A program made the translations under genes and the position numbers. Shown here in pieces: positions 16,824 through 24,736 of a stretch of 29,907 nt of DNA. The notes under the pieces were generated by a model that did no database searches, had not been told where the DNA came from, and saw nothing but the letters and a program-made list of their open reading frames with translations. The stretch lies in contig JAAFIJ010000003.1 in the NCBI GenBank assembly GCA_013298675.1, forward strand, positions 1-29,907, read 5' to 3'. Position 1 is the first letter of the stretch, and every line of letters begins with the position of its first letter. The DNA is from Rhodobacterales bacterium (lineage in GTDB: Bacteria > Pseudomonadota > Alphaproteobacteria > Rhodobacterales > Rhodobacteraceae).

Positions 16824-17615
16824 ATGCCGAATGAACTGATGATCAGGCTTGGCGTATTTCTTGCGCTTTTTGTGCTGTTTGCGGGATTGGAACAACTTGC
16901 CCCACGACGGGTCCGCCGGGTGCCCGTTGCAGGTCGTTGGGTGACCAATCTTTCCATCACGGTTCTGAATACCATTGCGCTACGTGGTTTGGCCTTGGCG
17001 ATGCCGTTTCTGGCTGTTGGGGCAGCGATTGACGCGTGGCGACAGGGTTGGGGGCTGTTGAACGCGGTCAGCTGGCCTTTGATGGTTGAGGTGTTGTTTG
17101 CGATTCTTGTCCTGGATTTTGCAATTTGGCTGCAGCATCTGATCACACACAAGGTTCCGATCTTTTGGCGCTTTCACCGTGTGCATCATGCCGACCGGGA
17201 TATGGATGTGACCACCGGGTTGCGGTTTCATCCTGTTGAGATTTTGGCGTCGATGCTGTTGAAAATCGGGCTTGTCTATTTGTTAGGGCCGCAGGCGGTG
17301 GCGGTCGTGCTGTTTGAAATCATCCTGAACGGCACGGCCTTGTTCAACCATTCGAACCTGCGTTTGCATGCTTGGTTGGACAAGTTCACCCGGTTGGTGT
17401 TGGTGACGCCAGACATGCACCGGGTGCATCATTCAGTGCACAGACATGAACATGACAGCAACTATGGTTTTTCCTTATCGATCTGGGACCGGCTGTTTCG
17501 CACTTATGTGGCGCAGCCCGAAGGGGGGCATATGGATATGACGGTCGGGTTGGTGTGGCAGGATGAAGAGCCTGCAAAACTGGGCTGGAGCCTACTGTTG
17601 CCGTTTCGCAAATGA
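16824..17615 (+). CDS. Fatty-acid hydroxylase/sterol-desaturase superfamily membrane protein
   Basis: Predicted inner-membrane non-haem di-iron oxygenase of 263 residues. Histidine clusters match the superfamily: H105xxxH109, FHRVHH (H118, H121, H122), FNH at 176, and DMHRVHHS (H199, H202, H203) followed by HRHEHDSNYG. Hydrophobic helices lie at about 8-22, 45-68, 88-104 and 143-168. Such enzymes hydroxylate or desaturate lipid chains or sterol/carotenoid-like rings using O2 and an electron donor; the substrate is unknown. ATG 16824 follows GAGGTG. The stop overlaps the next gene as ATGA. That downstream gene encodes an eight-cysteine Fe-S protein, so a dedicated electron-supply partner is plausible, though this is inference. 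Confidence 0.88.
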   Translation: MPNELMIRLGVFLALFVLFAGLEQLAPRRVRRVPVAGRWVTNLSITVLNTIALRGLALAMPFLAVGAAIDAWRQGWGLLNAVSWPLMVEVLFAILVLDFAIWLQHLITHKVPIFWRFHRVHHADRDMDVTTGLRFHPVEILASMLLKIGLVYLLGPQAVAVVLFEIILNGTALFNHSNLRLHAWLDKFTRLVLVTPDMHRVHHSVHRHEHDSNYGFSLSIWDRLFRTYVAQPEGGHMDMTVGLVWQDEEPAKLGWSLLLPFRK

Positions 17616-18253
17616 CGCTGCAAGAGATCACCGCCCTGTGTGACGCGCATCATTTGGCGGTGTTGGGTGGGTTTCATCCGACCGAAGACCCAGATCTGCC
17701 GCAAGGGACCCAGACGGTGCTGTTGCTCGGCCCGCAAGAGCCGGGATATTGGGCACACCTGACCGCGCAGGCCGAATGGGGCGGGCCTGATCCGGTGGAC
17801 CGTTGGTCACGGCGGGTGATTGGGGGGCTTGCCTGTGATCTGAGGGCCAAGGCGTTGTTCCCGTTTGGCGGGCCGCCCTACCATCCGTTTTACCGTTGGG
17901 CTTTGCGGACCGGCCTTGTCTGGGAAAGTCCCGTCCGCCTGCTTGTCCATGCGGATCAGGGGTTGCTGGTCAGCTTTCGCGGGGCGTTGGCGTTGAAAGA
18001 ACGGGTCGCTGTGCCGTCCCCGGCGGCGCGCCCTTGTGACAGCTGCGCGAAACCCTGTCTGACGACCTGTCCCGTCGGTGCACTGAAACCCGCGGGCTAT
18101 GACATTGATGCATGCCATAGCTTTCTGGACAGCGCTAAGGGTGCCGACTGCATGAATTTCGGCTGCGCTGCGAGACGCGCTTGCCCCGTATCACAAAGCT
18201 ATGCAAGACTGCCGATACATTCAGCCTATCATATGAGGCAGTTCCACAAATGA
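17612..18253 (+). CDS. Ferredoxin-like 4Fe-4S protein
   Basis: A 213-residue cytosolic protein with an N-terminal ~130-residue domain lacking clusters. A C-terminal bacterioferredoxin-like module carries C142xxC145xxxC149xxxC153P, then C168, C180, C185 and C191P: eight cysteines, enough for two 4Fe-4S clusters. The layout is reminiscent of the Fe-S portion of QueG and reductive-dehalogenase-like proteins. It is shorter and lacks a visible cobalamin-binding part, so I do not call it epoxyqueuosine reductase. It overlaps the hydroxylase gene upstream and the phosphatase gene downstream, both by ATGA, indicating translational coupling of all three. Electron transfer to the hydroxylase is a hypothesis from context only. 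Confidence 0.8.
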   Translation: MTLQEITALCDAHHLAVLGGFHPTEDPDLPQGTQTVLLLGPQEPGYWAHLTAQAEWGGPDPVDRWSRRVIGGLACDLRAKALFPFGGPPYHPFYRWALRTGLVWESPVRLLVHADQGLLVSFRGALALKERVAVPSPAARPCDSCAKPCLTTCPVGALKPAGYDIDACHSFLDSAKGADCMNFGCAARRACPVSQSYARLPIHSAYHMRQFHK

Positions 18254-18750
18254 AGCGATTGATCCTGACACGGCATGCAAAATCCAGCTGGGATGACCCG
18301 CTGATGTCCGACCATGACCGCCCCCTGAACGACCGTGGCAAAGCCGCCGCTGCTGATTTGGGGCAATGGTTGGCCTCGCGCGGATACGGGCCGCAAGAAG
18401 TGCTGTGTTCGGATGCGCTGCGCACCCGCAAGACCTATTCCGGCATGGCCCCCGCGCTGCCCGGCACCCCAGTGTTAGAGCTGAAGCCAGCACTGTACCA
18501 TGCCGGGCCTGATGTGATGCTGGCGGTGCTGCGTCATGCAACGGCGGACACGACAATGATGATCGGGCATAATCCCGGCATCGCTGAATTCGCCGCCCGT
18601 CTGGTGGCGCAGCCCCCGATCAACCCAGAATTTGGCCGCTATCCGACCGGCGCCACATTGGTGGTGGATTTCATGATCGATCATTGGTCAGAGGTCGCTT
18701 ACGGCATCGGTGCGACGGTAGATTTCGTGATCCCACGCGAAATGGTGTAA
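18250..18750 (+). CDS. Histidine phosphatase family protein (SixA-like)
   Basis: A 166-residue member of the phosphoglycerate-mutase-like (histidine phosphatase) superfamily. The catalytic RHG-type motif is LTRHAKSSW (R8, H9), followed by HDRPLNDRGK. The second half has the conserved SDALRTRKT and the second catalytic histidine in MMIGHNPGI. This arrangement matches SixA, the phosphohistidine phosphatase acting on HPt/phosphotransfer proteins, but small-molecule substrates are equally possible. I chose ATG 18250 because it overlaps the ferredoxin stop (ATGA) and places the RHG motif at the usual residue 8; the longer frame from 18181 lies inside the ferredoxin gene. A perfect 16-bp hairpin follows. 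Confidence 0.88.
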   Translation: MKRLILTRHAKSSWDDPLMSDHDRPLNDRGKAAAADLGQWLASRGYGPQEVLCSDALRTRKTYSGMAPALPGTPVLELKPALYHAGPDVMLAVLRHATADTTMMIGHNPGIAEFAARLVAQPPINPEFGRYPTGATLVVDFMIDHWSEVAYGIGATVDFVIPREMV

Positions 18751-18764
18751 TTCGTTCCACTAAG

Positions 18765-18800
18765 ATCAGACTTTGCCCAAAATGTTGGGCAAAGTCTGAT
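18765..18800. terminator. Perfect 16-bp inverted repeat between convergent genes
   Basis: ATCAGACTTTGCCCAA (18765-18780), loop AATG, TTGGGCAAAGTCTGAT (18785-18800). It lies between the stop of the phosphatase gene (+) and that of the amidinotransferase-like gene (-), so it can act as a two-way terminator. There is no T-tract on either side, which is unusual. Confidence 0.6.
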
Positions 18801-18821
18801 GTTGTGAAGGGTCATTCCTCT

Positions 18822-19751
18822 CTAGTCAGGCGTGCGGCACAACGCTTGCGCCATGCAGTGAATGCCGCCGCCGGTTTTCGAAATCTCGGACATGTCGATC
18901 GCTGCCACCTCAAACCCACGGGCGCGCAGTTGTGCGATCAGTGTCTTTGAAACGGTAGGTGCAATCACCCGGTCGCGGCCAAGCGACATGAAATTGCAGC
19001 CCAAAGCCATCGTATCCTCAAAGGGAACGTCGATGATTTCGTGGCCTTTGGCGCGCAGCCAATCGACAATGGCGGGTTCGGTGCAGGCAAGGCAGACGGC
19101 GGTCAGTTTGGGGGCGATTGGCACGACCATCAGGTCGATGTGCACGTAATATTCGTCGATAAAAGCAAGGCGAGTTTCCCAACCCTCGGCCTCAAACCAG
19201 CTTTGAACTTGGCGTGCCCCTTCTTCTTGGGTGCGCGCGCCGCCGCAGCCGATCAGAACGCAGCCCTCTTCGATTACATTGAAATCGCCGCCTTCAAATG
19301 TGCCTGCTGTCACCATGTCATAGATCGGGATACCCAGTTGTTCATAGGTCCGAATGGCCGCGTAGTTTTCGCCCCTGCGCCACCAATTGGCCATTGCGGT
19401 AATGATCGCACCGTACGGGGTCATCACGGAACTGTCGCGGGCATAGACCTGCATGGGCAGCTCTGGGCTGGGCGTATGCATATGCACTTTGACGCCGAAA
19501 TGCTCATACGCGGCAACGAGTTCCGCATGTTGGCTTTGCCCGACCTGAACATTGCAGGGCGCGTCGCGCAGGTGCTTGCGCGATAGGGACGAGGTGGCGA
19601 GGTGACGCAGATGCGCGGGCGAGCCTAGCAAAACATCCGTCAAAGGATCAGTTTCGTTCTTGAACCCCCAACCAGCCATCGGCTTGGTCGGTCCCCGAAG
19701 ATTGCGGCGTTGAAGGCTGAAAGGCTCTGCAGAACTGCGATGTACCGTCAT
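18822..19751 (-). CDS. Amidinotransferase/dimethylargininase-superfamily protein
   Basis: A 309-residue guanidino-group-modifying enzyme (arginine deiminase/DDAH/amidinotransferase fold). Catalytic elements are visible: VYARDSS with D106, TFEGGDFNV (153-159), the histidine H204 in YYVHIDLM, and the nucleophile C299 in GGGIHCMAQAL. The Cys-His-Asp/Glu set implies attack on a guanidinium carbon and release of an amine or transfer of the amidino group. I cannot tell hydrolase from transferase, nor arginine from methylarginine or another guanidine. I chose ATG 19751, as GGAG lies 8 bases upstream; an ATG two codons earlier is too close to it. It is downstream of aapP on the same strand (79 bases), so it may be the last gene of the amino-acid transporter operon. 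Confidence 0.85.
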   Translation of the reverse strand: MTVHRSSAEPFSLQRRNLRGPTKPMAGWGFKNETDPLTDVLLGSPAHLRHLATSSLSRKHLRDAPCNVQVGQSQHAELVAAYEHFGVKVHMHTPSPELPMQVYARDSSVMTPYGAIITAMANWWRRGENYAAIRTYEQLGIPIYDMVTAGTFEGGDFNVIEEGCVLIGCGGARTQEEGARQVQSWFEAEGWETRLAFIDEYYVHIDLMVVPIAPKLTAVCLACTEPAIVDWLRAKGHEIIDVPFEDTMALGCNFMSLGRDRVIAPTVSKTLIAQLRARGFEVAAIDMSEISKTGGGIHCMAQALCRTPD

Positions 19752-19786
19752 TTTCATGTCTCCAAAACGGCAGCTGTGATCCAATC

Positions 19787-19812
19787 CACGACCCCTGCCG
19801 CAAAGGGTCGTG
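19787..19812 (-). other. Hairpin between aapP and the amidinotransferase-like gene
   Basis: CACGACCC (19787-19794) and GGGTCGTG (19805-19812) are perfect 8-base arms with a 10-base loop. No T-tract follows on the minus strand. It could reduce read-through from aapP into the downstream gene or protect the aap mRNA 3' end. Confidence 0.45.
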
Positions 19813-19830
19813 ACTTGGGGATATCGGGCC

Positions 19831-20601
19831 TTAGTGACCCAAAATCTGGCTTAGGAACAACTTCGTCCGATCTGACTGTGGGTTGTTGAAGAATTCCTTC
19901 GGCTCATTCTGTTCGACGATCTGGCCTTGGTCCATAAAGATCACCCGGTTTGCCACGGCTTGTGCAAAGCCCATCTCGTGGGTCACGCAGATCATCGTCA
20001 TGCCTTCCTCGGCCAATTGGATCATCGTGTCCAAAACCTCTTTGATCATCTCTGGATCAAGGGCCGAGGTTGGTTCGTCAAACAGCATGATGCGCGGCTT
20101 CATGCACAGGCTGCGCGCGATGGCCACGCGCTGCTGTTGCCCGCCGGACAATTGACCGGGGTATTTATGCGCCTGCTCGGGGATCTTGACCTTGTTCAAA
20201 AAGTGCATCGCCACTTCTTCAGCTTCTTTCTTGGGCGTCTTGCGCACCCAGATCGGGGCGAGCGTCAGATTTTCCAGAATGGTCAGATGCGGGAAGAGGT
20301 TAAAGTGCTGGAACACCATTCCGACTTCGGAACGCACTTTGTCGATGTTCTTTAGGTCCGAGGTCAGTTCCGTTCCGTCGACCACGATCTGGCCCTGCTG
20401 GTGCTCTTCCAGCCGGTTGATGCACCGGATCAGCGTTGATTTGCCCGAACCCGACGGACCGCAGATGACGATCCGTTCGCCACGGTTCACGGTCATGTTG
20501 ATGTCGCGCAGCACGTGGAAGGTGCCGTACCATTTGTTCATCTGGGTGATCTGGATCGCAATCTCGTCCGAGACCTGCATTTTCTTTTGAGCGTCAGCCA
20601 T
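19831..20601 (-). CDS. aapP: General L-amino-acid ABC transporter, ATP-binding protein (AapP/BztD)
   Basis: Cytoplasmic ATPase of a polar-amino-acid uptake system. The 256 residues contain Walker [10 protein letters not shown] (~48-56), the Q-loop [12 protein letters not shown], the ABC signature [14 protein letters not shown], Walker [15 protein letters not shown] and the switch histidine CVTHEMG. High similarity to HisP/GlnQ-type subunits is evident. It starts 12 bases after aapM and ends 79 bases before the amidinotransferase-like gene. In Rhodobacter the equivalent is bztD for glutamate, glutamine, aspartate and asparagine; in Rhizobium aapP serves a broad general L-amino-acid permease. 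Which of these specificities applies is set by the binding protein. Confidence 0.96.
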   Translation of the reverse strand: MADAQKKMQVSDEIAIQITQMNKWYGTFHVLRDINMTVNRGERIVICGPSGSGKSTLIRCINRLEEHQQGQIVVDGTELTSDLKNIDKVRSEVGMVFQHFNLFPHLTILENLTLAPIWVRKTPKKEAEEVAMHFLNKVKIPEQAHKYPGQLSGGQQQRVAIARSLCMKPRIMLFDEPTSALDPEMIKEVLDTMIQLAEEGMTMICVTHEMGFAQAVANRVIFMDQGQIVEQNEPKEFFNNPQSDRTKLFLSQILGH

Positions 20602-20613
20602 GATTTGGGCTCC

Positions 20614-22056
20614 TTAACGGTGATCGGTCTTCAGCTTGTTCTCCAGATACATAGAATATCGGGACATGCTGAAGCAGACGAGGAAGAAGATTGCGCCGAC
20701 AAAAAGGTAGGGCTCCCAGTAGATGCCTTTCCATGCCGTGTCAGAGCGGACGACTTTGGTTACCCCTTGCAGCGGGTCCATCAGGCCCACCAAAGCCACC
20801 AACGTGGTGTCTTTGAACAGGCCGATAAAGCTGGACACGATGCCGGGGATAGAGATTTTGAGCGCTTGCGGCATGATGATCAACCGCTGCGCCTGCCAGT
20901 AATCCAGACCCAGCGCATCAGCCGCCTCGTATTGGCCCCGAGGAAGTGCTGCCAGACCACCGCGGATGACTTCGGCGATATAGGCCGAGGCAAAGATGAT
21001 CACGACGATGATAACCCGCAAGATCAGGTCAAAGTTGGTGCGGGGTGGCAGAAAGTAAAGCAGCATGAAGTTTGCGGCAAACAGCACCGTAATCAGGGGA
21101 ACACCGCGGAAGAATTCGATGAACCCCACCGACAGGGTTTTGACGATGGGCATGTCCGACTGCCGGCCTAGGGCCAACAGAATACCGATCGGCAGCGAGG
21201 CGGTGATCGCGGTAATCCCGATCACAAACGCAAGCAGAAAGCCGCCAAAATCATCAGAGCGGATATAGAGAAGTTCGATGGGCATCGCGGTATGCAGGGC
21301 CGTTGTGAACGCGGTTTGCAGGGTTCCCCACCAAATCGCGGCGGCAATCAGACCCACAGCTGCGGCAACAACAACCCCGACAAAGCGTTGGGAGATCCAC
21401 CAGACCAGAGCGAAAATCGCAAAGCCAACAAAGGTGCCAACTGGCCCCCAGACAGAACCACCCCACAGCATATAGAATGCGATCAACGGAAAGAGGATGG
21501 TCACGATCACCAGTCGCTTAGGGGCGATCCATGCGACGGCGGTCAGGACCGCCATGATTGCGGCCATCATCAGGATATGCCCGGAATCAGTGCCAAGCCC
21601 GAACAAAGCCAAAACCAAGAGCACCGAAACAACGCCGACCAAAATCGTCGCAGGGCGGCGCAGGCCATAGTAAAGCACGGGCGTAAGGGCCACAAACATC
21701 AGGGCAAAGGCGGTGGTTGGACGCCAGTATTCTGACACCTCGTAAAGGCCGAACAGGAACTGATTCCAACGCACTCGGACCATGGCCCAGCAGGCCCCAG
21801 TGGCCTCCTCGCCGGATTGCGCGATGACGATATCGCGGCACTCACGCAAGGACTCGGCGTTCCAGACGGAATTCGACAACCAAGGAACGGACCCTTTGAT
21901 GAGAGTATAGATTGCCCAAATTGCAACAAGCGTCAGGATGGTGTTGAAAGGCCCGGAAAACAGATTTTCGCGCAGCCACTTGATCACCCCACGTTCACTG
22001 GCCGGGGGTAGGGACGGTGCAATCATCGCTGTGCGGACGAAGGAAGATTTGCTCAT
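20614..22056 (-). CDS. aapM: General L-amino-acid ABC transporter permease (AapM/BztC), long form
   Basis: Inner-membrane permease. The C-terminal ~220 residues form the canonical HisMQ-type domain, with SVGFIEFFRGVPLITVLF and the EAA loop EVIRGGLAALPRGQYEAADALG, then PQALKISIPGIVSSFIGL. At 480 residues it is longer than the Aap/Bzt permeases I know (about 385-435). The extra length is a run of hydrophobic helices at roughly residues 110-250 (for example ILVGVVSVLLVLALFGLG and AVGLIAAAIWW) between the first helix and the permease core. The cysteines in RECRDIV and GACWAMVR fall in the periplasmic loop before them. It starts one base after the aapQ stop (TGAGATG), so the two permeases are translationally linked. 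Confidence 0.93.
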   Translation of the reverse strand: MSKSSFVRTAMIAPSLPPASERGVIKWLRENLFSGPFNTILTLVAIWAIYTLIKGSVPWLSNSVWNAESLRECRDIVIAQSGEEATGACWAMVRVRWNQFLFGLYEVSEYWRPTTAFALMFVALTPVLYYGLRRPATILVGVVSVLLVLALFGLGTDSGHILMMAAIMAVLTAVAWIAPKRLVIVTILFPLIAFYMLWGGSVWGPVGTFVGFAIFALVWWISQRFVGVVVAAAVGLIAAAIWWGTLQTAFTTALHTAMPIELLYIRSDDFGGFLLAFVIGITAITASLPIGILLALGRQSDMPIVKTLSVGFIEFFRGVPLITVLFAANFMLLYFLPPRTNFDLILRVIIVVIIFASAYIAEVIRGGLAALPRGQYEAADALGLDYWQAQRLIIMPQALKISIPGIVSSFIGLFKDTTLVALVGLMDPLQGVTKVVRSDTAWKGIYWEPYLFVGAIFFLVCFSMSRYSMYLENKLKTDHR

Positions 22057-22057
22057 C

Positions 22058-23335
22058 TCAACGCTCCTTCAGCTTGACGCTGGTGTTATAGACGTTCAGC
22101 ACGGTCGAGATCATCAGGCTGATCACCAGATAAATCAGCATCATCAGCATCATGCATTCCAGCTCTCGTCCGGTTTGGTTCAGCGTAATGCCACCCAGGG
22201 TGCCCTTAAGATCAAGATAGCTAATGGCGGTGCCCAGCGTCGTGTTTTTGGTGATGTTCAAGTATTGGCTGATCATCGGCGGAACGATCACGCGCAATGC
22301 CTGCGGCAAAACGACAAGATTCATGGTGCGGTTCGGGCGCAGACCCAAGGCATATGCAGCCTCGGACTGGCCTTTGGAGATCGCCAGAATGCCAGCGCGG
22401 ACGGATTCAGCGACATAAGATGCCGAATAGAGCGAAATCGCGATGGTCAGCGCGGTAAAGCTGTGAGCGATGCTATAGCCGCCTTGGAAGTTAAACCCTT
22501 TAAGGACTGGGTATTCCCAGTGCAGGCCCATTGCAGTCAACAACAAGATGACAGGAACGAACAGGATCAGCAGCGACTTCCACCACGTTGTTGGGCGGTC
22601 GCCAGTGGCCTCTTGAATGGCCTTGGCCCGCTTGAGCAGGCGGCGATTAAACCAAACCGACCCAATGATCACGGCAAGAGTTGCCAGAACCGACAGGTTG
22701 ATCGGGATGCTAAGGAAGTCAAATCCACCCAAGGGGCGGTCGAGCAGGGGGGCGGGCAGGTTTGTGCTGCGGTTGGTAACGGCGACCGTATCCCACAGGG
22801 CCATCGTCGCCTTTGGCGCCTGACCTGCTGCGATCATTTCATCGGTCACTTTGTAGTCTTTTGGCACCGGACGGGTTTCCGAAAAGATCACATAGGTCAA
22901 AATGATCCAAAGCAACAGCGGGACGTTGCGGAAGACTTCGACGTAGACGGTCATCAACCGTGCCACGAGCCAGTTATTCGACAGGCGCAGAATGCCGACT
23001 GTGACGCCGATCACCGTGGCCAGAAAACATGCCGCAATGGCCACGGCGAATGTATTCAAAAGGCCGATGAGCAGGGCGCGAAAATGGGTGCTGTCATTGG
23101 TATAGGGAATGAGTTGCTGATCGATGTCGTATCCAGCACGGCTCCATAAGAACCCAAACCCGATATCTTTTCCACGATCTGCCAAGTTGGTGATGGTGTT
23201 GTTCACCAACCACATAAAGAATAGCATGACCAAGCCAAGCACGATGAACTGAATCGTGTAGGACCGGTAACGTGTATCATAGATAAGCATGCTTAACCGA
23301 AAGGAGTCTTTCGGAGTGTCAGACGCGAGCGTCAT
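22058..23335 (-). CDS. aapQ: General L-amino-acid ABC transporter permease (AapQ/BztB)
   Basis: Partner permease to AapM; 425 residues. The N-terminal segment SFRLSMLIYDTRYRSYTIQF is typical of AapQ/BztB. A first membrane helix and a conserved region (NNTITNLADRGKDIGFGFLWSRAGYDI) follow. The HisMQ core holds LLIGLLNTFAVAIAACFLAT, the EAA loop ESVRAGILAISKGQSEAAYALGL and PQALRVIVPPMISQYLNI. Additional helices lie between ~190 and 290. It comes 135 bases after aapJ, a gap holding a strong hairpin, and runs directly into aapM. The long N-terminal insert is normal for this subfamily, unlike ordinary HisQ-type permeases. Confidence 0.95.
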   Translation of the reverse strand: MTLASDTPKDSFRLSMLIYDTRYRSYTIQFIVLGLVMLFFMWLVNNTITNLADRGKDIGFGFLWSRAGYDIDQQLIPYTNDSTHFRALLIGLLNTFAVAIAACFLATVIGVTVGILRLSNNWLVARLMTVYVEVFRNVPLLLWIILTYVIFSETRPVPKDYKVTDEMIAAGQAPKATMALWDTVAVTNRSTNLPAPLLDRPLGGFDFLSIPINLSVLATLAVIIGSVWFNRRLLKRAKAIQEATGDRPTTWWKSLLILFVPVILLLTAMGLHWEYPVLKGFNFQGGYSIAHSFTALTIAISLYSASYVAESVRAGILAISKGQSEAAYALGLRPNRTMNLVVLPQALRVIVPPMISQYLNITKNTTLGTAISYLDLKGTLGGITLNQTGRELECMMLMMLIYLVISLMISTVLNVYNTSVKLKER

Positions 23336-23432
23336 TATATCATTCCCCCTGATCTGACCTGCGGCCGTCTTGTGCGGCTTCTGTTGGGGCTTTGCCCGTC
23401 TTAGGTCAGGTTTTTCTGGACATAAGGCGAAA

Positions 23433-23456
23433 CGGGCGCAGCTTTTGCTGCGCCCG
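23433..23456 (-). other. Hairpin between aapJ and aapQ
   Basis: CGGGCGCAGC (23433-23442), TTTT loop, GCTGCGCCCG (23447-23456): ten perfect GC-rich pairs, starting 14 bases after the aapJ stop on the minus strand. Only TTT follows, so partial termination or 3'-end protection is likely. This would give more binding protein than permease, a common design in such operons. Confidence 0.7.
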
Positions 23457-23470
23457 AGGTCTTGTTCAGA

Positions 23471-24505
23471 TTAACGAACTGGTGGAGCGTACTGCAGGCC
23501 GCCTTGGGTCCACAATGCGTTCAGGCCGCGTGCCAGACCGATTGGGGTCGAGGTGCCGATGTTGGCTTCAAAGATTTCGCCGTAGTTGCCGTTGGCAGCA
23601 ATCGCGTTGCGTGCCCACATTTTGTCGAGACCCATCATGACGCCCATGTCATTGTCGCCAATGCCCAAGAGACGCTTCACTTCTGGATCAGCCGCTTCAT
23701 CCGCTTCGGACTTAGCGATCACTTCTGCCAGGTTTGCTTGGGTGATGCCTTTTTCTTCAGCGATCACGAGCGCGAAGTGAACCCAACGAACGATGTCACC
23801 CCAGTTGTTGTCGCCATGGCGAACGACTGGGCCGAGTGGCTCTTTGGAGATGATTTCTGGCAGGATGATGTGTGCGGTCGGATCAGCCATCGCAGCACGG
23901 GTCGAAGCAAGGCCCGATGCGTCGGTGGTGAACGCGTCGCAAGCACCGGCTTCGTACTGGCGCTGTGCTTCTGCGTCGTCAGCCACGGTCACTGGGGTAT
24001 AAGCGATGCCGTTGGTCTTGAAGAAGTCAGCAAGGTTCAGTTCGGTGGTGGTGCCGGTCTGAATGCAAACAGTCGCGCCATCAAGCTCTTTGGCCGAAGA
24101 AACACCGAGGTCTTTCTTCACCATAAAGCCCTGACCGTCGTAGTAGTTCACTGCGACGAAATCGAATTTCAGATCGTTGTCGCGCGAGAAGGTCCAGGTG
24201 GAGTTACGGACCAGAACGTCAACTTCGCCCGAAGCCAAAGCGGTGAAACGGGTTTCGCCGGTGGTTGGGACGTATTTGACTTTCGACTGGTCGCCGAAAA
24301 CAGCTGCGGCGATCGCTTTGCAAAGCGAAACGTCAAAACCTTGGTAGTTGCCATCTGCATCTGGGGCACCAAAACCGGTCAAGCCGTTGTTGGAGCCGCA
24401 GATCAGTTCGCCGCGTGCTTTGATGTCGTCAAGGGTCCCTGCCGAAGCAAAACCAGCGATCATCGTAGTGGCCGCGAGTGCGCCGAGAAGTACGGATTTT
24501 TTCAT
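23471..24505 (-). CDS. aapJ: Periplasmic amino-acid-binding protein (AapJ/BztA)
   Basis: Periplasmic solute receptor of the aap/bzt transporter. The 344-residue precursor begins with a clear signal peptide (MKKSVLLGALAATTMIAGFASA, cleavage probably after A22). The mature part shows the family-3 binding fold: LDDIKARGELICGSNNGLTGF, GFDVSLCKAIAAAVFGD, GEVDVLVRNSTWTFSRD, FVAVNYYDGQGFMVKK, CIQTGTTTELNLADFF, CDAFTTDASGLAS, and SKEPLGPVVRHGDNNWGDIV. It is very close to Rhodobacter BztA as I remember it, so glutamate/glutamine/aspartate/asparagine are the likeliest ligands. ATG 24505 follows AGGAAGAGG; the longer GTG frame from 24532 would spoil the signal peptide. It is first in the minus-strand operon aapJ-aapQ-aapM-aapP. 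Confidence 0.96.
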   Translation of the reverse strand: MKKSVLLGALAATTMIAGFASAGTLDDIKARGELICGSNNGLTGFGAPDADGNYQGFDVSLCKAIAAAVFGDQSKVKYVPTTGETRFTALASGEVDVLVRNSTWTFSRDNDLKFDFVAVNYYDGQGFMVKKDLGVSSAKELDGATVCIQTGTTTELNLADFFKTNGIAYTPVTVADDAEAQRQYEAGACDAFTTDASGLASTRAAMADPTAHIILPEIISKEPLGPVVRHGDNNWGDIVRWVHFALVIAEEKGITQANLAEVIAKSEADEAADPEVKRLLGIGDNDMGVMMGLDKMWARNAIAANGNYGEIFEANIGTSTPIGLARGLNALWTQGGLQYAPPVR

Positions 24506-24609
24506 TATAACCTCTTCCTGAGTTTCCACCACTCTGGGTGGTTTTTATTGTTTGGTCCACGAGATTGAAGACCGAGACAGTTGACGACGTTATCGCCAGT
24601 GTTCGCAAT

Positions 24610-24637
24610 CATCTATGAAAGCGCTTTGAAAGGTCAA
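24610..24637 (-). promoter_or_regulatory. Candidate aapJ promoter
   Basis: On the minus strand TTGACC (24637-24632) and TAGATG (24615-24610) are 16 bases apart, ~105 bases upstream of the aapJ ATG. The surrounding 230 bases are visibly AT-richer than the genes. A long leader follows that could carry further control. Confidence 0.45.
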
Positions 24638-24698
24638 GCAAAACTAATCGCTGAAAAGATGTTTACGCTATCACAATGCGTTAGCTGTTTTCATAAGC

Positions 24699-24718
24699 AA
24701 CAAAGCTTAGGCTTTGTT
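24699..24718 (-). terminator. Possible terminator after atp12
   Basis: AACAAAGC (24699-24706), loop TTAG, GCTTTGTT (24711-24718): an 8-bp perfect stem extendable with a bulge to the GCAA/TTGC flanks. It starts 18 bases after the atp12 stop. The downstream minus-strand bases are only moderately T-rich, so this is tentative. Confidence 0.4.
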
Positions 24719-24736
24719 TGTTGCAGGGCAAGATTG

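Noticed and set aside
17612..18253. Epoxyqueuosine reductase (QueG)
   Set aside because: Cysteine spacing recalls QueG, but the protein is far too short (213 residues) and lacks a visible cobalamin-binding domain.
21938..23149. 403-codon open frame on the plus strand opposite aapQ
   Set aside because: It is antisense to a well-conserved permease, is rich in Gln/Asp/His/Arg with no domain, and arises from codon bias of the real gene.
23462..24568. 368-codon open frame on the plus strand opposite aapJ
   Set aside because: It covers the binding-protein gene exactly in antisense; no motif and no ribosome-binding site. A shadow of the true gene.
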